From contig NW_024468251.1 of NCBI RefSeq assembly GCF_002104995.1, positions 806,001 through 870,000 of the forward strand: 64,000 nt of DNA. Direction: 5' to 3'. Position 1 is the stretch's first letter. Each line of letters opens with the position of its first letter. The notes under the pieces were generated by a model, which was given only the letters and a program-made list of their open reading frames with translations, did no database searches and was not told the DNA's origin. The position numbers and the translations under genes are program-made. Origin of the DNA: Linderina pennispora (Eukaryota; Kickxellomycota; Kickxellomycetes; Kickxellales; Kickxellaceae). Below are positions 53,968 to 63,459 of the stretch, one piece after another.

Positions 53968-54572
53968 GGTAGCTACAATATGCACGATGTTGGTGGCGAT
54001 TCCCCTTATGAATTAGCACTGGCTGTTTCGAACCCAAATGTCAACGGCAACCGCATTGGCGAACTCGCATTTCAGAGCGCCCCAATTCGAATTGGTCGCT
54101 GCCTTCTTTCTCAATTCAAATCGCCCTTCCTCCAAACTGCCGCCGAGCCCAAAACCTGCGGTTGCCGCATCCATCAACGCGCCCGTCCAAAGTCCCGTCA
54201 TCCTGCAGCCGCGGATGGATTCATTCTTCTTACCGAAATAATTCTGGACTAGCTCAGGTGAAAGATGGATCGCAGGGCGCACCGCACACACCCACGAAAT
54301 CAAGCCAAGGCTGGACTCAGCCAAAACGGCACAACTCCAGGGCTGTGATTCAAATGGACTAGGATTAATATCAGATCAGTGCACTGGGCTTGTGGAAATT
54401 GGCAGGCGAATTTTATTGTGCGCTTTTGGGCCAGCAGCGACCAAGCGATTTCGGGGCATTTCCGTACCTACTGTCGCCCTTTCTCTCAACCAAAATTGCG
54501 CGCATCCTGTATTTTTGTTTCTCTATTCGTTGCATCCAGCAGTACTGTTTCTACACAAATCTCCTATACAAA
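53968..54572. promoter_or_regulatory. Divergent RPL29 / RS-rich gene spacer
   Basis: 605 bases between two divergent ATGs. No consensus TATA seen. Nothing else recognised. Confidence 0.4.
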
Positions 54573-56703
54573 ATGAGCGAAGAAGGCGAAGCTAATTTCG
54601 ACCCGGGCCAGCTTCCCGAGGCCACACCAGCAGCACCTGTGCCGCCGCCTGCAACTTCGCGCCCCCCCTCAAGTGCGAGCATAGGCAAGCCAGTGCAAGA
54701 CACGCGTGAGCCCTCCATAGCTGGCGACAGCAACGGCGATTCGCGCAGCGTCCGTAGCAGCAGCCGACGCGGCGACTACAGTTCTCGCTACGCCAACTAC
54801 CCGCCGCGTTCGCCTGGCCAAGGCTGGGCACAGCGCCCCGAAGACGAGTACTATCGGCGCGACAACCGGTCGCGGTCGCGGTCTGGCGAACGTGATGCAT
54901 CACGGCGCGCGTACTACGATGCACAGCGGCGGGACGGATACCGCCAGGAGGAAGAGCACCGGGGCGGGTACAGCGGGCGTCGGTATAACGACAGAGAGTA
55001 TGCGCCGAGGTATTACAAGCGGTTTGAGCGCGATCCTGGAAGATACCGCCGGAGGGAGGCAGGCAGGTACTACCGGGGCGGGTACGGGAGGGAGGAGCCG
55101 GACGGAGAGGACTTGGCCCGACGGGATATGGACAAGGAAAGGGCAATTGAGGAACTCAGGTCGAGGGTGCGCGCAAGAGGCGGGGAGCGGGAGGAGCCGG
55201 CTGGGGCACCGCCGCTTGCGCAACCAACACCTCGGAGCACAGCAGCCGACACAGCAGTGCCCAGTACTGTTGACAAGCCTGCGGAGACTACCACCGCACC
55301 CACGGTAGCACCCAATCCTTCAATCGAGCCGGGACAGGCAGTGGATCCAGATGATCTCGAAGAAGGAGAGCACGTCGAGGGGGTAGCGGATGAGGAACCT
55401 CCAAAGCCCGCTGAGCCCCAATACAGCGTGCGTGCGTCAGGATCAGACCGTGATCCGCGACCGTGACCGTGACCGCAGTCGCAGCCATAGCCAGAGCCAC
55501 TACAACCGAGACCCAATGTACTCGGCGCGTAGCCGTAGCCGTGGGCGACCAGCATTCCGCGACCGTAGCCGCAGCCGAGGTCGCTACGGCGAGTTTGAGT
55601 CACAGGACCCCGGGCGTAGAGCGCCTGGATACCGCGACTATGAGCGCAACAAACGCTATGAGGAGTATCCAGACCGCCGTGACTACCGCGGCGGCAGATA
55701 CTACAACAGCCGGTATGATCGCGGCTACTCATCCCGCTATATAGGTAGTACACCGCACAGCCCTGAACCGTACCGCGGCGACCGTCGACACTATAGTGGG
55801 AGGTATGATCGGTATGAGGCAGGCGGTGCACGGTCGCCTGAGGAACGCGCTGGCAGCCCTGTCCGCCGGTCCCGTTCGCGTGAGGCAAGCGGAAGTAGAA
55901 GCAGACCGCCAAGACCAGCCGATTATGCTGAGCCGCGCGGACCAAGCCCGGCACGCCAAATGCCTCGGTCGATGTCGCGGTCTCGGTCACCCGGCGTGTA
56001 CCGTCGCAATACCGATGATTATAGGCCGGCATGCTTACGCCGACTCACCCAGCCGCTCAGCCAATGTTGCCGACGATGCATCGAACCCACCACCCCCGCC
56101 ACCTCCAATGGTACCTCACTCTCAGTCGATGCATAGCCACAGCGGCAGCTACCCTGACGCGCCCTACCGGTCGTACTCGTCGCGCAACCCTGCGGCGTCA
56201 GACAGGTACGCCGTACAATAGCCGATACGAGTACGATAGCCAGCCGCCGCCTCCGCGCCATGGTCGTCAGCAGAGCATGGGTAGTGTGCAGTACCCGAAC
56301 GGCTACCAGCAGCAGCGCGACCAAGTCGCCAGGCTCAGTTGCCATGCATCGGGCAAACAGCAGCCACTATGCAGCACAGCAACCACTGCAGCAGCAGACA
56401 TCGCTGCCGCCTCCTCCACCGCCAGAGCCGACGCGAATCGGCAGCGATTTATGCATTGCTCGTGGAGCAGATACTGCGGAATGGCTGGAGGCCCGGGAAA
56501 AGGCTCGCGAGCAGGCGAAGCGTGTGCAGGAGCTGACAGCAGCGACACGTAGGTCTGGATTCGATCTGGCGTACTCAAACTGGGGTGTGCAAAAGGCCGA
56601 CGGGCAGATGCAGCTTGCCAACTGGCATCTTGAGCGTGCCGAGCAGGGGCTAAATGCAGCAGTCGACGAACTCATTGGCGAGGGTTTGATGGGCGATATG
56701 TAA
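54573..56703 (+). CDS. Arg/Ser/Tyr-rich protein with conserved C-terminal helix (frameshifted)
   Basis: About 708 residues. An acidic Pro-rich start (MSEEGEANFDPGQLPEATPA) gives way to repeated RS, RD, YR and RGG-like segments (RSRSRSGERDASRRAYYDAQ, RDRDRDRSRSHSQSH), a Pro run (NPPPPPPPMVP), and a C-terminal helical block: TAEWLEAREKAREQAKRVQE, then FDLAYSNWGVQKADGQMQLA. Composition suggests a nuclear RNA- or condensate-associated protein. The C-terminal block looks conserved, but I cannot name it. Frames advance by one extra base near 55440, 56025, 56210 and 56330. The second exon-like parts stay coding throughout, so this is one gene. Confidence 0.65.
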
Positions 56704-56745
56704 TCATATTTTTCTGGGTGAGGTGCATATATTACGTATCGAGCA

Positions 56746-58396
56746 CTAATCTCTGTGTGGAAACTCTTTGACCTCGACATCCTCCCGATTCACGTTCTTG
56801 AGCTCCTCTCTCATTTCGTCGACGTAAAAATTCCAGAACTGTCAATTCCAGCAACGAGGGGAGCCACTTGGTCAGCTCCGCTAAACCTTCGATGTCAATA
56901 AACCGATCTGACCGGAAGTGTAGGCTCTGCAGTTTGATATTGACTGGCTCCAAGTCGTCGACCATGGGGATTTGTCTCGCCTCGTCGTCAATAGTGCTGC
57001 GGTCCCATTGCCAGCTGGTTACGTCGCGGCGATCCATGGTCAGACATACAATGGATAAGTACCAGAGCTTTGGGAGCTGTGAAAGGAGGCCGGTGAGTTC
57101 AGGCAGCGTTGCAACATCTGTTCTGAAATCGAGGACCCGGAGATTGTACCACCTGGTAAGTGCAGGGAACGGGAATGTGGAATTTGTTAGAACGGCTTTA
57201 GTTGCCATCGAAGGTGCTTTGTAAAGGTGAGTAACATGATGTCTAGGCAACAGTTGTGTAGGCTGACAAACCTGGTCCCGCGCGAAAATGCTAAACGCCT
57301 GCGTGAATGTAAGTAAATGAGGGTCGATATGCTGAAGACGATTGACTGGCTCAAGAAAGCTTGTTCTGGACTGTCTTACTCCCACAAACAGTTTGTAAAA
57401 CTCCAGGACATGTCTAGTGGAATCGGCGATATACAATCGTTCGAGGGCCGGGAACGTAATTGTGAGTCCGTCTGTAGAGTAAATTGCTGGAGATGGTTCA
57501 ACCTGTCTAGGATCATAAAGTACAATCAAGCTGCGTAGGCAAGGGAAAGTGAGGTTTCCACGGCAGTCAGATGTAAATAGATACCAAGGATCCCTAGCTG
57601 CAGTCAGCTCGTAAAGTCTCAAAGTCTGAAGAGTGGCAGGGTTAAAGAGAGCTGCACAGCCAAGGTCCTTCACGACGTTAATGTTTAGGTCGAGGCAGGA
57701 TAATGTGCCTGAAACATTTAAAAGGTCATAAGAAGGGAATGGGAGAAGACATTGGAGTTTTGTAGCACGAGCAAGCAATGCGCGCTGTAAAGTAAGATAA
57801 AAGGAAGAATATCTGTCACCAATCTGAAGAATTCCAGGGCTAAAGCCTACTTTGTCATATAGATAATACCATACAAAACTGATATTGGGAAGTATGGAAA
57901 GCAGTAGTGAGACTTTGGCGTATACATCTGTAGTCTCATCTGCCTGCTCATCTTCTCTAACGGCGGTATGGACGCCCTGGCCAAGAAAGAATAGATGCTC
58001 AACCCCAGTCCATGGCGTATCCAAAATATTTAAGGCTGCTAGCGCTGATGTTAAGAGTAGCTTGCTGTGGCAAGGACCGGACATTACCACCCGCATTTCT
58101 CTCGTAAGATGCTGTCTGCTCATGGCGAGGATGAAGCTCAGATTGGTGGCCCATTTGTGGCTATGGAGTGGCTGGCTGTTACTCGAAGTGTTTGTATGTT
58201 TAATGGCACTGCGTTCAACGACAAGCGTTTCAGTAGCGTAGAGCGGCATGCAGTCTTTCCAGAATTTGCACACAGTGGTGAGTTCAGCGATGCGTCGGAA
58301 GTCATCCATAGCGGAGTTTGAGCCTAAGTGCTGGTGGGTTGCAGTGTCTAATATTCTGGAGATAATAGCTGCGCCAAGTAGGTTTATGCTGTCCAT
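56746..58396 (-). CDS. F-box-like leucine-rich family protein, copy B (frameshift near the end)
   Basis: About 549 residues. The N-terminus MDSINLLGAAIISRILDTAT, with TTVCKFWKDCMPLYATETLV, resembles an F-box (LP--I---IL ... V-K-W). The rest has leucine-rich blocks (LSCLDLNINVVKDLGCAALF, FPCLRSLIVLYDPR, FPALERLYIADST, LPKLWYLSIVCLTMDRRDV). F-box proteins recruit substrates to SCF ubiquitin ligases; that role is inferred. Near 56833 the sequence has TTCCAG where copy C has TTCAG. The extra C moves the last 29 codons out of frame and lengthens the raw product; corrected, it ends VEVKEFPHRD at 56746. A TATATA box lies about 140 bases upstream. Confidence 0.65.
56754..57192 (-). repeat. Direct repeat arm in F-box-like copy B
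   Basis: About 438 bases nearly identical to 58998-59434 (four or five differences seen, including the extra C). Upstream sequence in the two genes is far more divergent. Confidence 0.85.
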
Positions 58397-58988
58397 GTGA
58401 AATGAAAGCAGTGGTGGGGCGATGCTGATAGCGGCGATGTGATGGTAATATTTTGGGGAGAGAAAATGGAGAGCAACCTGTGAAAGCAGGGAATTGATTA
58501 AGGAGAAAAGGATCAAGCGAAGGCGAGCATCTTGTCTATATATGGCCGACTGTGAGTGGCATTTGGCCGCCTATCCTACTTTTATCTGCCAGCGCTCCCG
58601 GCCCCTGTTTATTGTCACGGGTGCGATGTGAGTGGAAATCTGGACAGAACCTGACCACCAATCAAGGCAGACAATCGGGGCAGAGTCTGCTGTTTTGCAA
58701 GCAGCAGCGCATGCATGCATTTATGCAGGATGTAGTGCTAGCTGTGAATACTGATAGCCCAGAGTGAATAAGTGCAAGAACCGTGCCAACTTCTCACTCG
58801 GATTTACTCCAAACTAACATATATTCTTGATCTCTTTGCCTAATTCTAATGTCTCCTGCAGATTCTGCCACACCTAGACCCGTTACAAGGTACATAGTTA
58901 TACCGATCACTAGCAGCATTAGCTTATGATATCTGGTAAACAGTACATGTTAAGTGACGTATTGGACCGACATATAATTTACTGGTCC

Positions 58989-60635
58989 TCAACCCCTGTG
59001 CGGAAACTCGCTGACCTCGACATCCTCCCGATTCACGTTCTTGAGCTCCTCTCTCATTTCGTCGACGTAAAAATTCAGAACTGTCAATTCCAGCAACGAG
59101 GGGAGCCACTTGGTCAGCTCCGCTAAACCTTCGATGTCAATAAACCGATCTGACCGGAAGTGTAGGCTCTGCAGTTTGATATTGACTGGCTCCAAGTCGT
59201 CGACCATGGGGATTTGTCTCGCCTCGTCGTCAATAGTGCTGCGGTCCCACTGCCAGCTGGTTACGTCGCGGCGATCCATGGTCAGACATACAATGGATAA
59301 GTACCAGAGCTTTGGGAGCTGTGAAAGGAGGCAGGTGAGTTCAGGCAGCGTTGCAACATCTGTTCTGAAATCGAGGACCCGGAGATTGTACCACCTGGTA
59401 AGTGCAGGGAACGGGAATGTGGCATTTGTTAGAAATGCATCAATAGCCACTGATGGTGTTTCGTAGAACTGAGTAAACCTACTCCTCGGTGGCCGCGGTT
59501 CAATAGGGTTAACTGGCTCTTCGCCAAAAAACCTCAGAATGCTAGCAGTTTTCACTATTTCAGGATCAATAAAAGGTAGACGATCGATGGGCTCTGAGAT
59601 ATTTGTAAGGTATGGTGCTTCTCCAAACAGGCCGTGGAACCCTACCACATGCTTAGTGGAATCAGAGATATACAATCTTTCGAGGGCTGGGAACACAATT
59701 GTGAGTCCGCCTGTAGAATAGAGTGAGGGCGTAGCTTGTTCAAGTCGTTTGTAATAAAGTATAACCAGTTCGCGCAGACAGGGAAACGTGAGGGCACCAT
59801 TGCGGCTGGGTTTAAACAAATACCAAGGATCTTTAGTTGCAGTCAGCTCGTAAAGCCTCACAGTCTCGAGAATGTCCGGGTCAAAGAGAGGCACACGGCC
59901 AAGGTCCTTCACGACGTTAATGTTTAGGTCAAGACGGGAGAGTTTACCTGTAAAGTATAAAAGAGAATCAGAGGGGAATGGGAACATACATAAAAGTTTG
60001 GTAGCTCGATTGAGCATTGCACGCTGTAATGTAAAATAAAAAGGAGAGGCACCATCGGGATGCGAAGGATACCCTGAACTAAAGCAAGAGTGTTGGAATG
60101 CATGATACCCCATAGAGCAGATACCGGGGAATGTGGAGACCATACGGGAAATGTCAGTGTGCAAGTGTGTAGCCTTTTCCACGAGCGCAATTTTCATGCC
60201 TGCATAGAATACCCCTTCACCAATAAAGAATAACTCCTCGACCCCTGTCCATTGCGCGGTCGAAATATTTAATGCTGCAAGTGCAGATGTAAGACGTAAT
60301 CTACACCCACACAAGCCTAGCATTACCACTCGCATCTCCTTCACAAGATTTCGTTTCCCCATAGTGACTATGTAGTTGAGATTGGTAGACCATTTAGTTT
60401 CATGGCCAGGAATGCAGCTATCTCTAGGAGCCACGTCACACGAGTATGAACGTTCTGCAATAAGCGTCTCACTAGCGTATGGTGGCATACAGTCTTTCCA
60501 ATACCTGCATACAGTAGTGAGCTCTACAACATGTCGAAAATCATCCATGCCGGAGTGTTTATGAAGAGTGTTGTTCGTTGCGATATCCAAAACCCTAGAG
60601 ATAATGGCGGCGCCAAGCAGATTAAGACTATCCAT
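58989..60635 (-). CDS. F-box-like leucine-rich family protein, copy C (intact)
   Basis: Intact, 548 residues. Same plan as copy B: MDSLNLLGAAIISRVLDIAT, TTVCRYWKDCMPPYASETLI, LSALAALNIS-like leucine repeats, LSRLDLNINVVKDLGRVPLF, FPCLRELVILYYKRLE, FPALERLYISDSTKHVVGFH, and a C-terminus NREDVEVSEFPHRG. Copies B and C are tandem, with 590 bases between them. The last 145 residues are nearly identical; the first 400 are about half identical by eye. A minus-strand TATA box (TATAAAAG, 60761-60768) lies about 126 bases upstream. Family assignment as F-box-like is by pattern; ligand unknown. Confidence 0.7.
   Translation of the reverse strand: MDSLNLLGAAIISRVLDIATNNTLHKHSGMDDFRHVVELTTVCRYWKDCMPPYASETLIAERSYSCDVAPRDSCIPGHETKWSTNLNYIVTMGKRNLVKEMRVVMLGLCGCRLRLTSALAALNISTAQWTGVEELFFIGEGVFYAGMKIALVEKATHLHTDISRMVSTFPGICSMGYHAFQHSCFSSGYPSHPDGASPFYFTLQRAMLNRATKLLCMFPFPSDSLLYFTGKLSRLDLNINVVKDLGRVPLFDPDILETVRLYELTATKDPWYLFKPSRNGALTFPCLRELVILYYKRLEQATPSLYSTGGLTIVFPALERLYISDSTKHVVGFHGLFGEAPYLTNISEPIDRLPFIDPEIVKTASILRFFGEEPVNPIEPRPPRSRFTQFYETPSVAIDAFLTNATFPFPALTRWYNLRVLDFRTDVATLPELTCLLSQLPKLWYLSIVCLTMDRRDVTSWQWDRSTIDDEARQIPMVDDLEPVNIKLQSLHFRSDRFIDIEGLAELTKWLPSLLELTVLNFYVDEMREELKNVNREDVEVSEFPHRG
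58998..59434 (-). repeat. Direct repeat arm in F-box-like copy C
   Basis: Partner of 56754-57192; see copy B. The tract ends sharply near 59434, where the genes diverge. Confidence 0.85.
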
Positions 60636-61726
60636 GGTAGATAAAGGGGTTGTGGCGAGGTGATGGTGGTAGTGTTAGCAGAGCCTGACTGGTATATGTC
60701 TGTCTGATGTGGATTAAAAATGGCATAGGGAAGAAATCCACGAGCAGGGAGGTAATTGCCCTTTTATATTGTTGTGGCCACTATGGGTTTTGGAGGGGTT
60801 GTACCTATTTTCATCGCACAGATCCATCCTTGCAAATTGCAACGGCACAACAGAAGACATAAGAGGTCTACAGAAACCTGCCTTCCAATAAGAGCGTATT
60901 CGGATGTGCCGAAATCAACACTGTGTTTCTAAATTGGTGAAAGCAGCAAGTACGTGCCAATTCTCGGAGGGTAGAGATGCCAAGAGGGCACATGGCATGG
61001 ATGGAATGTGCAGCACTGTGAGCAGCAGAACCGTGCCCGTTTTTCTGACATAGCAGATACATGGATAAATTATACGCTCCTTGAGTTTTACAGTGTGTGC
61101 GCTGCCTTTAGAGTGGCAATCTGGTCTGCAAAATGGTGCATCAGACGTCCTAAGGGCCCATCATTCGTGGATAGATGTCTATGGTGTGGAAACTGCGGAA
61201 GATTTGAGTGGAAAGCTGATGCTGTGGAAAGAGGCCAGCACTTCCTTTCCAGCCGATATTGACATCCCTGCTGCTAGTCTCGGAAGAGAAGCAAGGAAAG
61301 CGATGCAAGCCGGAGCTTGCTCTTGTCGTGCCTGTTGGATGGAGGGCCGGGATGGGGGATATGCATTTGGAACGCGGCGATCCCCTGGAAAGTGCGGGAT
61401 GGGCGTTCCTGATCAAGCGAGGAGACCTTGTGCATATTGGGGATTGCCGACAACCCTCCGGCACTGCAGAGGCTGGGTGTTTCTGGCAAATGGCTCTTTG
61501 TCGTGGCACATGTGCTTTCGGTGTTTCCGCCTTGCAGCAGATGTGGAATACTTGGCATACTGCCCGGACTGCCCGTGTGTCACCTTGGTATTGTGGGCAG
61601 AATCAACCTCTTGGCCGTCAGACTCTCAGCGTGTGCTGTCTTGATTGTCAGGGTCCATTGGTGTATAGATCCTGCAGTACCGAAGGTCTGATAGCTGCAC
61701 GATGGGTCCCTCAAACGAAGGAATGG
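60636..61726. other. Spacer with uninterpretable coding-like stretch
   Basis: Contains the copy C promoter. From 61081 to about 61700 the plus strand has overlapping open stretches in three frames (HHSWIDVYGVETAEDL, GWAFLIKRGDLVHIGDC, KWLFVVAHVLSVFPPC), suggesting a decayed gene. I do not recognise a family. Confidence 0.3.
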
Positions 61727-62194
61727 TCAGTATATCAACGGACAGCTGTAGGCGCTAGCAGGGAATATGCCAGGCCCAACAAACTTAAGGGATTCTATAC
61801 CTTTCCACAAGACATCAGAGATATGCAAGCTAACAAGCGTCATGGTCATCTCGAGCGTGCACTGGCACTCGTCATCCAAAATAATCCGCACTTTGCGCAC
61901 AAAGTGCTCCCGCCTGTGCGTGCGAATGTAGTCGATGTTTGAAATCCAGCTGGACGCATAGCCATGTGCACAGTCGTCAGCAGTGCCGCCAGCCATGAGC
62001 ATGCGTTCCAGAATAAGTGTGTGGGTAGCCAAAGGCAAGGTGCAGCTATTCTACATCTTGCACACTATCGCGAACCCTGCCACTTGGACATACTCGGGCA
62101 TGCCGCACCTGTCCACAAGTATGCTGTTGCACGCTAGAGACATTCTAGACGAAATTATGTCTCGGCCCAGATGGCTTAGGTTGGCACCAGACAT
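61727..62194 (-). pseudogene. Truncated F-box-like family pseudogene, copy D
   Basis: From ATG 62194, MSGANLSHLGRDIISSRMSL with CGMPEYVQVAGFAIVCKM aligns with the start of copy C. An in-frame TAG then replaces the conserved Trp of C-K/R-Y/F-W-K-D. The frame continues without a shift: LPLATHTLILERML, WISNIDYIRTHRREHFVRKV, LVSLHISDVLWKGIESLKFV. Similarity stops at 61727, after about 30% of the family length. A real nonsense mutation plus 3' truncation. Confidence 0.75.
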
Positions 62195-62761
62195 GCCGAC
62201 TCATAGCACCAGGAAGGTGTAGGCAAAAAAATAAATGGGACGGTGAGGAAAAGGTGAAGGGGAGGCAGCAGTTCCACAGAGAGTACGGGCACTGCTGAAG
62301 TGCCCTACATGACTGCTCAGTGCCGAGTCCTCTCAGATATCTCCACCATCCACGCCAGCTGGGAGAGAGAATCGTCAGATCTCTGCCATGTCAAATTTAT
62401 GGATCGTGTATTGGTACACTGGAAGAGACAAAGCTCAGAGTGGTGCAGTTTCGCTCACAAACGCTTCTGTGCAGAATTCTTTCGCGCTATGTCTAGCAAT
62501 GACAAAAGCAGGGCAAGAATTTGAACCAAAGATGTGTTGCTCAGTAGACTTCCTGTGTTCCAAAGGAAACAGGAGCGCAAACTAGGCGCGAGCTGGAATA
62601 TATAGGCTAGCAGCCTACGTCATCACCTAATCAGAGTGGTAATCCTGCACACCCACAAAGCGCTTTCGCTAGAAATCCGACTGTCACCAATGGTCGGTGG
62701 CACGCATTTCTTTTATTTCTCTTCCAGCATACGGTACTTCCATTCCTCTTCTTGCGCCAAT
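62195..62761. other. Spacer before ALG13
   Basis: 567 bases without a supported gene. A TATATA near 62597-62603 may serve ALG13. Confidence 0.4.
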
Positions 62762-63262
62762 ATGACATCAGTATATGTGACGGTCGGATCAACGGGATTC
62801 GACGAGCTGGTGCGAGCCGTGAGCACCAAGGCGTTCCTGCTTGCGCTGTCGCAGCGCGGATTCACGCAGCTAACCGTCCAGTACGGGTCGTCCACAGATG
62901 CATTCCGGCCGCCACCGAGCGCTAAAGACCAGCATGGAATCCGCATCGACTCGTTTGACTACACAGACCGGCCCCTGCAATACATTGAGCAGGCGGGGCT
63001 GGTGATCTGCCATGCCGGCACGGGCTCGATTCTGGAGACGCTGCACAGCCAGCGGCCAGCGATTGTGGTGGTTAACGGGAGGCTGATGGACAACCACCAG
63101 CGCGAGATTGCGGAGGAGCTAGCGGGCAGGGAGTTTGTGGTGTGTGCAGAGCCTGAGGAGCTGGTGCAGTGCATTGAGGAAGAAAAGTACAGGGAGCTGA
63201 AGACGTATCCGCGCGCAGACCCGCAGCCCATTGGCGAGATTCTGGACGAGGAGATGCTGTGA
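62762..63262 (+). CDS. ALG13: UDP-GlcNAc transferase catalytic subunit ALG13
   Basis: Intact, 166 residues. With membrane partner Alg14 it adds the second GlcNAc to dolichol-PP-GlcNAc on the cytosolic face of the ER. The GT28-C fold is clear: MTSVYVTVGSTGFDELVRAV at the start, LVICHAGTGSILETLHSQRP (UDP-GlcNAc site, His84) and PAIVVVNGRLMDNHQREIAE. Length matches fungal Alg13 (about 200 or less). No introns. Confidence 0.95.
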   Translation: MTSVYVTVGSTGFDELVRAVSTKAFLLALSQRGFTQLTVQYGSSTDAFRPPPSAKDQHGIRIDSFDYTDRPLQYIEQAGLVICHAGTGSILETLHSQRPAIVVVNGRLMDNHQREIAEELAGREFVVCAEPEELVQCIEEEKYRELKTYPRADPQPIGEILDEEML

Positions 63263-63459
63263 GTGGCAGCCGGGAGGGGCGTTCATCTGCGGGGAATGTG
63301 AGGGGAACCGGGCACCTTGGCTTGGTCTTTTTTTCGCTGATACTAGCTATCTGGGTCACATTGATTGTAGCCGCACGCTTTCAGCTCCACATTGAATTTT
63401 TATTTGCATTCCTTATAGTTTCAGCACCAGCGCATCGTTTTTATAGAAGAAATTAGCAA

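Noticed and set aside
1861-58396. Programmed +1 frameshifting as explanation for all broken frames
   Set aside because: No shared slippery heptamer or stop-codon context at the localised sites; sites often fall in short homopolymers and cluster locally; essential genes such as RPL29 are hit once while neighbours are clean.
56868-59466. Two near-identical 118-codon plus-strand frames
   Set aside because: They are antisense to the duplicated 3' tract of the F-box-like genes; their similarity comes from that duplication.
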